Shown in pieces: positions 30,390 through 39,054 of a DNA stretch of 64,000 nt. How positions within the stretch are numbered: position 1 is the stretch's first letter; each line of letters starts with the position of its first letter. The translations under genes were made by a program, and so were the position numbers. The DNA is taken from contig NZ_JAKCFA010000026.1 in assembly GCF_024198215.1 (NCBI RefSeq), positions 62,001-126,000 of the forward strand. The letters run 5' to 3'. This stretch comes from Myxococcus qinghaiensis. GTDB lineage: Bacteria > Myxococcota > Myxococcia > Myxococcales > Myxococcaceae. The notes under the pieces were generated by a model. The model was not told the origin of the DNA. It ran no database searches and was given only the letters and a program-made list of their open reading frames with translations.

Positions 30390-33300
30390 TCACTCGGCGG
30401 CCGAGCGGGCTGCGCCAACCTCCCGCGTCAGCAGATGAGCCATCATCTGGTCCACCTGCTGCTCCCAGGTGGTGCGCCGTACGCGCTCGGCGGCGCGGGC
30501 TCCCAGGCGGGTGCGCAGGTCGGCGTCCACCACCGCCATCCGCAGACGCGCCAGCACGGAGCCAGGCGTTGGCGCGGCCAGCAAGCAGTTGCTGCCATCC
30601 TCCAGCAGCCAGTGATTGGCGGGGTTGTCGTTGGTCACCACCGTCATTCCGCACGCCATCATCTCCAGCGGCAGGTAGGACGGATGTCGGGTGAACATGA
30701 AGCACAGCCCCACATCGCACTCGCGATAGAGCGCCGCCGTGCGCTCCGCGGGGAGCACGCCCAGGTTCGTCACCAGGCCGCGAACGCCGTAGGACTCCGG
30801 GTGCCACTCGGCGCCCGCGGTGAGAATCTCCACCGCCGGGCCCAGCTCGCGCTTGAGCCGCGTCAGCGCCGCGAGCCCCAGCTCGAACCCGTTCCGCTCG
30901 TTGCCCGGGCGCCCGTAGAAGAAGACCCGCACGGGCCCACGGCGCTCGGGGCGCCGCGCATGGAAGAGCGCGCCGTCCACCGCGGGCTCGAAGGCGAAGC
31001 CGTCCATGCCGTGCAGCGCGCGCACCGTGTCGCGCAGGCCCGGGGTGTTGAAGATGCCCTGGAAGCCGAGCTGGTACGTCTGCTCCGCCAGCGCGGACTG
31101 GGTGCCCGCCGCGAAGAACATCGGCTCGTAGTCCTGGACGAAGTACGCGCGCACGCCCGCGCTCGGGTGGCGCAGCACCTGGTACACGGACGTCCAGTAG
31201 GTGGCGATGGCCAGATCACACGCGGGGAGCCGCGCCAGGTCCGCCGCGCCGGAGAGGACGCGGAAGGCACCCGCCGCCTCCGGGAAGACGGTGGCCGCGC
31301 GCGCCTCGAAGTCGCCGGGGCTGGCGCCGGGCTTGTCGTACACGACGAAGTCGCTGCGCACGTCGTGGCGGCGGTGCATCAGGTCCGCGAAGCGGAACAG
31401 CGTGTGGATGCCCGCGTAGACGTGGCCGAAGGCGGGGATGAACCAGGTGGCCGTGCGCACCTTGCCGCGTGAGCGCAGCGCCGCCAGCGCCGCCGGGGCC
31501 GTCGCGCGCGACTCCGCGGCCTGCTCCGGCGTGAAGTCCAGCTCGCCCAGGTGGTCCACCAGGTGACGCTGGGCGAGCGCCCGGGCCTCCATCGCCGCGT
31601 CCTGGGCGCTGGGCACGTCATGCGTCAGCGTGCGCAAGGCCAGCGTCTCGCCCGTCTCCGCGTGCTGGCGCAGCGTGCAGTCGGTGCCGAGCAGCGAGAG
31701 GTTGGGGTTGTAGAAGGGGTCGCCCTTCTCGCCCAGCCACGGGCGATAGGAGACGTAGGAGCGCCAGTAGTCGGACTCCGGGACGGCGTCCGCGCGTCGG
31801 CTGGCGGACTCATGATGGATGAGCCGAGCGTGCGGCGTGTAGACCACCCGCAGCCCGCGCTGGTTCAGCCGCAGGCCGATGTCCACGTCGCTGCCGCACA
31901 CCTGGAAGCGCTCGTCGAAGCCGCCCAGGCTCTCGAAGACGTCGCGCCGGAAGATGACGCACGCGCTGGTGACGGACAGCCAGTTGCGCGTCCACTCCGT
32001 GTGGCCGAAGGGCGTGGAGATGGGGCCATCCGGCAGGCGCCAGAAGGGATGCCCCGCCATGCCCGTGATTCCCACCACCGCGCCCGCGTGCTGCACCGTC
32101 CCCTCGGGGAAGAGCAGCTTGCATCCCACCGCGCCGACTTCCGAGCGCTGGGCCTGCGACACCAGTTCCTCCAGCCAGCCGGGGTCCACCACCTCCATGT
32201 CGTTGTTCAGGAAGAGGAGCAGCTCGCCCGTGGCCTGCTTCGCCGCCCAGTTGTTGATGGCCGGGTAGTTGAAGGGGAAGTCCCACGTCAGCTTCACCAG
32301 CCGGGAGTCCTTCAGCCGCTCCAGCAGGGCGAAGGTCTCCGGCTTCACGCTGTTGTTGGAGACGAGCAGCACCTCGAAGTGGGGATACGTGGTGCGCGAG
32401 AGCAGCCCCGGCACCAGCAGCTCCAGCAGGTCCGGCCGGTCCTTGAACGGGACGATGATGGAGACCTTCGGCGTGCCCTTCACCGGGTAGCGCACCCGGA
32501 ACCTGTCGGGCGCGAGGCTCGCCACCTCGGCCGACTCCGCCTTGCGCGCCAGGTGCTCGCGCAGCGCGCGCTCGCCCGCGTCCGTCGCCCCGGCGAGCCC
32601 CGCGGACGCGCTGGTGAGCAGCTCCGGATTCGCGCGCCCGTGGTAGAGCACCTTCGCCACATGGCCGATGCCGCGCGCGCCTTCGCTCAGCCGCAGCATC
32701 AGGTCGAAGTCCCACGCGTCGGCAAACCCGTCGCGCACGCCCCCCACCTCCTCCAGCAGGCGCTTGCGCGCGACGAGGAGGTGGCGGACGTAGTTCACCG
32801 AGCGCAGCAGGTCCGGAGACCAGTCCGGCTTGAAGAAGGGCGCGGTGCGCCGACCCCGCGCGTCCAGCCGGTCCTCGTCGCTGTAGACGACGTCGAGCGA
32901 GGGCTCCGCCGAGGTTGCCAGCACCACCTCCGCCAACGCATGCGGCGCCAGCGTGTCGCCACAGTCCAGGAAGCCCGCCCACTCGCCCGTCGCCACGGCC
33001 AGTCCCGCGCTCATCGCCCGGGCGAGGTCCCCGCCCTGCTCCAGCGAGACGATGCGGATGCGCGAGTCCTGTGCCGCCACCTCGCGCAACATCGCCGCGA
33101 CATGCGGGGCCGTGCTGGCATCATCCACCAGCAGCCATTCCCAGTCGGAATGCACCTGCGCACGCACGGAGTCCGCGCACTCGCGGAAGAGGGACTCGGG
33201 CGTGTCGGACACGGCCGTGATGAGCGACACCTTGGGCCGGGCGGACAGCGAGCTCAGCGCCTCGCGCGCCGCGTCGATGTCCCCGGGCTCGCGACGTGAA

Positions 33301-34205
33301 CACCAGCCCTCGTAGTCGCCCAGCGCCGGCACCTGGGGCGGTGGCGTGCGAGTCCCCAGCACGCTCGCGAGCGCCAGCACCGCCTGCTCGTTGAAGCGCG
33401 TCTGTCGGCGAAACAGCTCGGTCCACAGCGGCGCACCCGCGCGCAGCGTCCGGGACATCGCCTCCGGCCGCAGCGGGTCATTGCGCTCGCACAGGTCCGC
33501 CACCCACTTCGCGCCGGTGGCCTCGTCCGGAGCGCGCGGCCCGGCGGCGGCGACCACCGCCTCCACCATGGTGGAGTTCCACTCCGCCTGGCCTCGCAGC
33601 AGCCCCTCCAGCATGGGCCCCGCGGCGGAGAGGTACGAGCGCTTGGCGGCCTCCACCACCGAGCCCAGCGTGCCCCCACGGTGCGAGCGCGTCACCTTCC
33701 AGCGCGTCGGATCCGCCTTGGGCTCCAGTTGCGCGCGCGCCCACGACGACAGGTCCTCGCCCAGCCCCAGGCTCCGGTGCACCGTCAGGTACTCCAGCAC
33801 CCGCAGCACGGCCTTGTTGAAGTCCGCCTGGGGACGGAGCGACTCGACGTGGAAGGGCTGCAGCCCTTCGATGAAGGCGCGCTTGGTGGCCGTCACCACC
33901 TTGCCCAGCCGGGCGGCTCGGTGGGAGTCCGGCACGGCGAACTCATGTGGCACCGCCCACCGCGCGGCCTCCTGGAGGGGCGTCAGCGCGTGCGCTCCGT
34001 CCGGACGCGCGCGGTGGAGCTGCGCCGTCAAGAGTCGCAGCGTGCCCTCCAGCGCCGTCACTTCCTCACAGGCCTCGGGCAGACAGGGGCGACGCGAGTC
34101 CAGCAGCGCGCGCACCACCGCCACCATCCGGGCCAGATCCCCTGCCCCAGGCGCCGCATCGGGCACCTGCGCGTCACCGGCGAGCTTCTCCAGCACTGTC
34201 TTCAC
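30390..34205 (-). CDS. wbgA: WbgA-type multidomain O-antigen glycosyltransferase
   Basis: This protein of about 1271 residues matches in size and position the large glycosyltransferase (RfbC/WbgA) next to wzm-wzt in M. xanthus. The N-terminal 290 residues hold two clear and one weak copy of an SHR–KR–QxxFN module. A first GT2 domain follows (about 324-550; VSLITAVSDTPESLF, LLVDDAST, VYSDEDRLD), then a second (about 578-820; VSIIVPFKDRPDLLELL, LLFLNNDMEVV), then a GT4-like C-terminus (YFVQDYEPMFF, FYGRPGNERNGFELGL, PLEMMACGMTVVTN). The first GT2 has LDCGD where LDxDD is usual. The GTG at 34205 is preferred for its upstream GAGAGG; GTG 34229 would add eight residues. Confidence 0.92.
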   Translation of the reverse strand: MKTVLEKLAGDAQVPDAAPGAGDLARMVAVVRALLDSRRPCLPEACEEVTALEGTLRLLTAQLHRARPDGAHALTPLQEAARWAVPHEFAVPDSHRAARLGKVVTATKRAFIEGLQPFHVESLRPQADFNKAVLRVLEYLTVHRSLGLGEDLSSWARAQLEPKADPTRWKVTRSHRGGTLGSVVEAAKRSYLSAAGPMLEGLLRGQAEWNSTMVEAVVAAAGPRAPDEATGAKWVADLCERNDPLRPEAMSRTLRAGAPLWTELFRRQTRFNEQAVLALASVLGTRTPPPQVPALGDYEGWCSRREPGDIDAAREALSSLSARPKVSLITAVSDTPESLFRECADSVRAQVHSDWEWLLVDDASTAPHVAAMLREVAAQDSRIRIVSLEQGGDLARAMSAGLAVATGEWAGFLDCGDTLAPHALAEVVLATSAEPSLDVVYSDEDRLDARGRRTAPFFKPDWSPDLLRSVNYVRHLLVARKRLLEEVGGVRDGFADAWDFDLMLRLSEGARGIGHVAKVLYHGRANPELLTSASAGLAGATDAGERALREHLARKAESAEVASLAPDRFRVRYPVKGTPKVSIIVPFKDRPDLLELLVPGLLSRTTYPHFEVLLVSNNSVKPETFALLERLKDSRLVKLTWDFPFNYPAINNWAAKQATGELLLFLNNDMEVVDPGWLEELVSQAQRSEVGAVGCKLLFPEGTVQHAGAVVGITGMAGHPFWRLPDGPISTPFGHTEWTRNWLSVTSACVIFRRDVFESLGGFDERFQVCGSDVDIGLRLNQRGLRVVYTPHARLIHHESASRRADAVPESDYWRSYVSYRPWLGEKGDPFYNPNLSLLGTDCTLRQHAETGETLALRTLTHDVPSAQDAAMEARALAQRHLVDHLGELDFTPEQAAESRATAPAALAALRSRGKVRTATWFIPAFGHVYAGIHTLFRFADLMHRRHDVRSDFVVYDKPGASPGDFEARAATVFPEAAGAFRVLSGAADLARLPACDLAIATYWTSVYQVLRHPSAGVRAYFVQDYEPMFFAAGTQSALAEQTYQLGFQGIFNTPGLRDTVRALHGMDGFAFEPAVDGALFHARRPERRGPVRVFFYGRPGNERNGFELGLAALTRLKRELGPAVEILTAGAEWHPESYGVRGLVTNLGVLPAERTAALYRECDVGLCFMFTRHPSYLPLEMMACGMTVVTNDNPANHWLLEDGSNCLLAAPTPGSVLARLRMAVVDADLRTRLGARAAERVRRTTWEQQVDQMMAHLLTREVGAARSAAE

Positions 34206-34279
34206 CGCCGTACCGCCTCTCTCTTTCACGTGCCGGCCGCACGGCTACACCCCCTCGCGATGCGAGTCCTCCGCCCTGC

Positions 34280-35572
34280 TCAGGGATGACCCACGCCCGC
34301 GAGCACGGGCGCCACGGCCACCGGGACGGGCTCCACCACCCAGTGGTGCACAGGGCGGAACACCCCGCGCTCCGCCACGGAAGAACTCACCACGAAGGTG
34401 CAAGTCTCACGGGAAACGCCCCCCTTCGTGCGCGCCGTCACCTCGCACACGTAGGTGCCCGCCAGGAGCCCCAGGCGCTGCAGCACGAAGCGCACCCGCC
34501 CCGAGGCCGGCAGCTCCCTGGGCAGCGGCACCGACTCCACCCGGGTGCTCGTCTCGTACAGCGCGCGTCCCTCCAGCGTCTGGAGCGACACCTCGAACAC
34601 CAGGTCCTCGCACACCCCCTGCGCGGAGAAGTCCACGCAGGCCTCGACGGAGGACTCGGGCGTCAGCTTGGGGGCCACCTCTCCCGAGGGGCTCACCAGC
34701 TTCAGGCCGGAGAGGCGCACGGGCGCCTCCGCGCCGGGCACGTTCACCTGGGGCAGCGCGCCACCGTCCTCCGTCAGCGCCGGAGGGGTGAAGACCACGG
34801 ACTGGGCCTCCGCCAGGGCGATGGCCTGCTTGTACTCGGCCACGACTTCCGACGGACGACCCACGCGGCGGATGTAGCCCCCGTCAATCCAGGCGGCCTC
34901 GTCACACCAGCGCTCCACGGTGCTCAAGTCGTGGGTGACCAGGACGATGGTCTTCCCGCGCTTCTTGAACTCCGTCATCTTCGCCATGCTCTTCTTGCTG
35001 AAGTGCTCGTCGCCCACGGCGAGAATCTCGTCGACGATGAGGATGTCCGGGTCCACGTGCGTGGCCACCGCGAACGCCAGCCGCATGTACATGCCGCTGG
35101 AGTACGTCCGCACCGGCTCATCGATGAACTCGCCCAGCTCGCTGAAGGCGATGATGTCATCCATGCGCTCACGGACCTCCGCGCGCGACATGCCGAGGAT
35201 GATGCCGTTGATGAGGATGTTCTCCCGCCCGGAGAAGTCCGGGTGGAACCCCGCGCCCAAGTCGAGCAGCGCGGAGATGCGGCCGTTGATCTCCATGTGG
35301 CCGGAGGTCGGCGCGTAGATGCCGGTGATGAGCTTGAGCAGGGTGCTCTTGCCGGAGCCGTTACGGCCGATGATGGCGACCGTCTTGCCTCGGGGGATGT
35401 TCAGGGTGATGCCGCGCAGGGCGGTGATGAGTCCACCTTCCTTGGGCTGGCGCTTGCCGCGCAACCAGCGCAGCAGCTCGGACTTGAAGGTCGTGTATTC
35501 GCCCCGGATGGTCCTCTTCCGGAAGCTCTTCACGACATCGCGCATGACAATGGCGTCGAGGGGTTCCTGCAT
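34280..35572 (-). CDS. wzt: O-antigen ABC transporter ATPase
   Basis: This ATPase of about 430 residues powers export of the finished O-antigen with Wzm. The N-terminal ABC domain (about 1-240) has Walker A GRNGSGKST, the Wzt-type signature YSSGMYMRLAFAVATH and Walker B ILIVDEILAVGDEHF. The C-terminal 170 residues are a Wzt-C-like beta-sandwich that in some systems recognises the modified glycan end; this one is plausible for that role. It begins ten bases after the wzm stop codon, at ATG 35572, with GTG 35578 also possible. wbgA follows after a short gap. Confidence 0.95.
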   Translation of the reverse strand: MQEPLDAIVMRDVVKSFRKRTIRGEYTTFKSELLRWLRGKRQPKEGGLITALRGITLNIPRGKTVAIIGRNGSGKSTLLKLITGIYAPTSGHMEINGRISALLDLGAGFHPDFSGRENILINGIILGMSRAEVRERMDDIIAFSELGEFIDEPVRTYSSGMYMRLAFAVATHVDPDILIVDEILAVGDEHFSKKSMAKMTEFKKRGKTIVLVTHDLSTVERWCDEAAWIDGGYIRRVGRPSEVVAEYKQAIALAEAQSVVFTPPALTEDGGALPQVNVPGAEAPVRLSGLKLVSPSGEVAPKLTPESSVEACVDFSAQGVCEDLVFEVSLQTLEGRALYETSTRVESVPLPRELPASGRVRFVLQRLGLLAGTYVCEVTARTKGGVSRETCTFVVSSSVAERGVFRPVHHWVVEPVPVAVAPVLAGVGHP

Positions 35573-35581
35573 GGCCACGGC

Positions 35582-36364
35582 TCAGATGGACTCCGCGAAC
35601 TCCTCGCGGCGGGATTCGAAGAGGATCGAGGCGCCCCAGAGCAGCGCCAGCGAGAAGGCGGCCAGCGCCGCCAGAGGCCAGGGGTCCGGAAACCGGTGCT
35701 CGTAGAAGATGGCCTGGTAGGAGAGCATCAAGCTGGACATGGGATTCGCCACCAGCACCACCGTGCGCACGCGCTCATCGAGGATGGTGGACGCCTGATA
35801 GAGCACCGGGGTGATGAAGAACCACATCGTCAGGAGGTTGCCGACGATGTGCTGCAAGTCCCTGAACGTGACGTTGATGGCGGCCAGGATGTACGTCATC
35901 GCCAGCGTGAAGATGAGCTGGATGAGGACGACGACGGGGAAGGCGATGACGTGCCAGGTGGGGTACTGGCCGTGGAACAGCCCCAGGCCCAGCATCAGCG
36001 GCAGCGACAACAGGTAGTTGCTGAGGTTGGTCAGCACCACCGTCGTGGGCAGCACCTGCGCCGGGAAGCGCACCTTCGTCATCAAGTCGCGCCGCTCGCT
36101 GATGGCGCTCGCGCCCGCTCCCAGGGACGTGGAGAACCAGATCCACGGCAGAAGCCCCACGAACATGAAGTACGAGTAGTGGGGGGTGTTCGCCCGCATC
36201 ATCACGGTGAACAGCAGCGAGTACACCAACATGTTCAGCGTGGGATTCAGGAACGTCCAAAGGAAGCCCAGGAACGAGCCGCGGTAGCGCGCCTTGAGCT
36301 CACGCTGGACGAGACTGAGGAGCAGGCCCCGGTATTGGTACAGTTCTCGGACGAGGCGAATCAT
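35582..36364 (-). CDS. wzm: O-antigen ABC transporter permease
   Basis: This 260-residue inner-membrane protein has the ABC-2 polysaccharide permease pattern: a cytoplasmic N-terminal helix with LVQRELKARYRGSFLGFLW, then about six transmembrane helices and ANPMSSLMLSYQAIFYEH near the end. It forms the channel moving the lipid-linked O-antigen across the inner membrane. It is the first gene of wzm-wzt-wbgA. Its Shine-Dalgarno AAGGG lies in one arm of the inverted repeat at 36370-36390. Confidence 0.96.
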   Translation of the reverse strand: MIRLVRELYQYRGLLLSLVQRELKARYRGSFLGFLWTFLNPTLNMLVYSLLFTVMMRANTPHYSYFMFVGLLPWIWFSTSLGAGASAISERRDLMTKVRFPAQVLPTTVVLTNLSNYLLSLPLMLGLGLFHGQYPTWHVIAFPVVVLIQLIFTLAMTYILAAINVTFRDLQHIVGNLLTMWFFITPVLYQASTILDERVRTVVLVANPMSSLMLSYQAIFYEHRFPDPWPLAALAAFSLALLWGASILFESRREEFAESI

Positions 36365-36369
36365 GAAGA

Positions 36370-36390
36370 GGCCCTTCTATAGCAAGGGCC
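36370..36390 (-). promoter_or_regulatory. Inverted repeat masking the wzm ribosome-binding site
   Basis: On the minus strand GGCCCTT, seven bases (GCTATAG), then AAGGGCC form a perfect 7-bp stem ending six bases before the wzm ATG. The downstream arm contains the Shine-Dalgarno. TGCTATAGA within it also resembles an extended -10 element, so it could be an operator/promoter or an RNA hairpin. Confidence 0.5.
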
Positions 36391-36581
36391 GAGTGCGTGC
36401 GAGGCAAGCAGATACCGCCCGCCTCCATGACCGCCACGACGCGGCGAGACTGTCCGCCCGTCACCCGGGCAGGCCCGGCACGCTCGCCAGCACTCCCGCC
36501 CTGCAGGGCCAGGAAGCGTTGTCCCAGGCGCGCCGCCCTGCGGGCTCGCCGAGGACAAGACAGTCATGCGTGTGATTGCGC

Positions 36582-36618
36582 CAAAACAAAAAGGCCCCCT
36601 GGTTTCCCAGGGGGCCTT
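36582..36618 (-). terminator. Rho-independent terminator of tRNA-Gly
   Basis: A 12-bp perfect stem (36591-36602 with 36607-36618) closed by a GAAA loop on the minus strand is followed by TTTTTGTTTT. It begins six bases after the tRNA CCA end. It is the only textbook T-tract terminator I found in the window. Confidence 0.9.
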
Positions 36619-36623
36619 CGTAT

Positions 36624-36698
36624 TGGAGCGGGAAAAGGGATTTGAACCCTCGACCCTCGCCTTGGCAAGGCGATGCTCTACCGCTGAGCTATTCCCGC
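36624..36698 (-). tRNA. tRNA-Gly (GCC anticodon)
   Basis: A complete 75-base cloverleaf with encoded CCA. The acceptor stem is GCGGGAA/TTCCCGC, the D-arm GCTC-AGCGGTA-GAGC, the anticodon stem-loop TCGCC-TTGCCAA-GGCGA with anticodon GCC, and the T-arm GAGGG-TTCAAAT-CCCTT with one G-U pair. It reads the glycine codons GGC and GGU. It has its own promoter (36763-36791) and terminator. Confidence 0.97.
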
Positions 36699-36762
36699 AT
36701 CAGTTACCGCGACTTCCCTCTCGTCCGCGCCCCGTGTCGGCGCCGCGTCCGAAGTGAGGTGG

Positions 36763-36791
36763 GGTATACAGAGGCCCTCCGAACACGTCAA
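36763..36791 (-). promoter_or_regulatory. Sigma-70-type promoter of tRNA-Gly
   Basis: On the minus strand, TTGACG and TATACC are separated by exactly 17 bases, a near-consensus housekeeping promoter. The -35 overlaps the pgsA stop codon. Transcription would start near 36756, leaving a leader of about 58 bases before the tRNA. Confidence 0.7.
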
Positions 36792-37477
36792 ACACTTTTC
36801 GCAGCCTGCGTTTCATCCCCTCGCTTCGCGAGCATGGCGAGGAACGCACGGAAGTAGACGACGGCGCTCCAGACCGAGAACGCGCCGGACAAGTAGACGA
36901 GCACCTTGCCCACGAGGTTGTAGTCCACCGGCGTGCTGAACGAGCCGAGCGACAGCGGGTGCACGTAGTGAACGCAGAGTGAAATGATGCCCACGAGCTG
37001 GAGGGAGGTCTTCCACTTCCCCTCCTGGCCGGCGGCGATGACCATGCCCTCGCTCGCGGCGATGGTGCGCAGGCCGCTGACGATGAGCTCGCGCGCGAGC
37101 AGGACGATGACGACCCACGCGGCGATGCGCCCCAGCCGCACCATCATCACCAGCGCGGCCATGGCGATGAGCTTGTCGGCCAGCGGATCCATGAACTTGC
37201 CGACCACGGTGATGAGGTTCCACTTGCGCGCCAGGTAGCCGTCCACCACGTCGGTGATGGAGGCGACGGCGAAGACGAGGCCCGCGAACAGGGAGCTGAG
37301 CGGATCCGCGTCGTAGAGGAACCAGACGAAGGGAGGGATGAGGAGGATGCGCCCCAACGTGAGCATGTTGGGGAGGTTCCAGAACTCCTGCACCAGCACG
37401 CTCGGCTTGCGCTCCGCGCGACGGCGCGCCCGCTCCTCCTTCTTGCGCTGCTTCCGGGTCGCTCGGTCCGTGGCCAT
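36788..37477 (-). CDS. pgsA: CDP-diacylglycerol–glycerol-3-phosphate 3-phosphatidyltransferase
   Basis: This 229-residue membrane enzyme makes phosphatidylglycerol phosphate, the committed step to phosphatidylglycerol. The CDP-alcohol phosphotransferase signature is intact in DVVDGYLARKWNLITVVGKF followed by MDPLADK. NLPNMLTLGRILLIPPFVWF is the usual first membrane segment. A Lys/Arg-rich N-terminal extension of about 28 residues precedes it. The ATG at 37477 follows AGAAGAG and lies 11 bases after the stop codon of the TPR–AIM24 gene, so the two are probably co-transcribed. Confidence 0.93.
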   Translation of the reverse strand: MATDRATRKQRKKEERARRRAERKPSVLVQEFWNLPNMLTLGRILLIPPFVWFLYDADPLSSLFAGLVFAVASITDVVDGYLARKWNLITVVGKFMDPLADKLIAMAALVMMVRLGRIAAWVVIVLLARELIVSGLRTIAASEGMVIAAGQEGKWKTSLQLVGIISLCVHYVHPLSLGSFSTPVDYNLVGKVLVYLSGAFSVWSAVVYFRAFLAMLAKRGDETQAAKSV

Positions 37478-37488
37478 GGCGCGCTCTT

Positions 37489-39054
37489 CTAGCGAACCCC
37501 GAGGGAGATCAGGGCAAAACCTTCGCCCCCCAGCTCCACCGCGGTGCGCAGCGACTCGCCCGAGGGGGACTTGAGCAGGGGCACCACCCGGGGCGTGAGG
37601 TTGCCCTGCCACCCCACCAGGTGCGTCAGGGGCACCGTCACCGGCGCATCCTGGCGCACCAGCACCGAGCGCAGCGGCCCCGGCAGGCTGAGCAGCACCT
37701 GGCCCTGGCCCCGCAAGTGGACCAGGTCCAGGTCCGGGGCGATGTCCGACGGCACCCGGCCGTTCTCGAACATCACCGGCTCCTCGAAGGCGAAGACATT
37801 CTCATCCCGGAAGTAGGCCGAGTCCTCACCCAGGTCCACCGCGAGGAAGACGCGCTTGTCGGCCGGCTCCAGGTGGAGCACCCCGCGCCCGCGCGCCCGG
37901 ACCATGCGCGACGGCCCGTCACCAAACGGCTTGTCCGTCGCCCGTCCCCGGAAGCGCTTCATCTCCGGCTGGAAGGTCACCTGGCCCTGGAGCGCCACCA
38001 CCCCATCCAGCCGGGTCAAAAGCTCCCCCTCCACCGCCATGCTGAAGCGCCCTTCGCCGAGCACGAGCACGAAGGGACGTCCCGCGCGCTCGTCGTCCAG
38101 GGACAGCGAGGGCGCAAGCTCCGACAAGAGCGGCGCGGTGGAGGTCGCGTTCTCCGGGCGCGGCGCGGCCTTGTTCACCGTCGCGGCGACGGCGGCCTCG
38201 GGGCTTCGCGCGGCGACCTTGGTGAGCTGCAGCTTGGTGAGCGGCACCGGGGTGGGCACGGTGGCCGCGTCCCGGGGAGCCTCTTCACCGGGGCTCGGCG
38301 CGGCGGTGGGAGGCGGCTCCTCCTCCAGGTCCACCGTCTCCTCGGGCGCGGCGGTGAGCACCGGACCCTCGTCACCCTCACCGTCGCTGTCGCGCAGCGC
38401 GCTGGGGCCCTCGTCCTCCGCGAAGCGGATCTCCTCTTCCCTGGGTGCCGTGTCCACGGCGGCCGGAGGCGGCGGAGCCACCTCGCGAGCAGGCGGCGCG
38501 GGGACGGGCGCGGGAGTCGCCGGCCGCGCGGGAGGCGGCACGGGGGCGGGCGTGGGCCGGGAGTAGTTCTCCCCGGCGATGGCGCGCGACATCTTGTCCG
38601 CCATCTGGTCGCTGCCCGCGAGCAGGAAGTGCTCGCGCGCGCGGCCGTACTCGCCCATCTGCGCCAGGGCGAGGCCCAGGTAGTTCTGGGCCTTCTGGTG
38701 CTCGGGGGACAGGTCCGTGGCGGTCTCGAACTCTCGCACCGCGCGCTGCAGCGCGTTCGTCTTCAGATACACCAGGCCCAGGTTGACCCGCAGCGTCGGG
38801 TCCACCGGGTTGTCGCGCACCAGCATCTCGTACAGCTCGGCCGCCCTGTCGAACAGGCCGAGCTTGAAGTAGCAGAGGCCCAGGAGGTTCTGCGCCTTCT
38901 CGTTGCGGGGTTGGAGCTGGTGGGCTCGCTCCAGGAACTCCTTCGCCTCGATGACCTTGTTGGCGGCCAGCAGCTCGCCACCGCGCTGGAGCTGCTGGAG
39001 GAACTCGTCGTCAGCGGGGCTCGTCTCCGCCCGGCCCTTCACGCGCGTCGTCAT
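37489..39054 (-). CDS. TPR protein with C-terminal AIM24 domain
   Basis: This 521-residue protein has three to four TPR units at about 17-155 (AKEFLERAHQLQPRNEKAQN, RAAELYEMLVRDNPVDPTLR, RAVREFETATDLSPEHQKAQ). A long Pro/Ala/Glu-rich disordered linker (about 165-300) follows, then an AIM24-like beta-rich domain (about 325-521; RPFVLVLGEGRFSMAVEGE). AIM24 domains are widespread in bacteria but poorly understood. There is no signal peptide, so it is probably cytoplasmic. Its start overlaps the last 44 bases of the lytic transglycosylase gene. Confidence 0.8.
   Translation of the reverse strand: MTTRVKGRAETSPADDEFLQQLQRGGELLAANKVIEAKEFLERAHQLQPRNEKAQNLLGLCYFKLGLFDRAAELYEMLVRDNPVDPTLRVNLGLVYLKTNALQRAVREFETATDLSPEHQKAQNYLGLALAQMGEYGRAREHFLLAGSDQMADKMSRAIAGENYSRPTPAPVPPPARPATPAPVPAPPAREVAPPPPAAVDTAPREEEIRFAEDEGPSALRDSDGEGDEGPVLTAAPEETVDLEEEPPPTAAPSPGEEAPRDAATVPTPVPLTKLQLTKVAARSPEAAVAATVNKAAPRPENATSTAPLLSELAPSLSLDDERAGRPFVLVLGEGRFSMAVEGELLTRLDGVVALQGQVTFQPEMKRFRGRATDKPFGDGPSRMVRARGRGVLHLEPADKRVFLAVDLGEDSAYFRDENVFAFEEPVMFENGRVPSDIAPDLDLVHLRGQGQVLLSLPGPLRSVLVRQDAPVTVPLTHLVGWQGNLTPRVVPLLKSPSGESLRTAVELGGEGFALISLGVR

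Noticed and set aside
17922-36364. Recently acquired genomic island for the polysaccharide region
   Set aside because: No integrase, insertion sequence, flanking direct repeat or visible change in base composition was seen; synteny of wzm-wzt-wbgA with M. xanthus argues for a resident locus.
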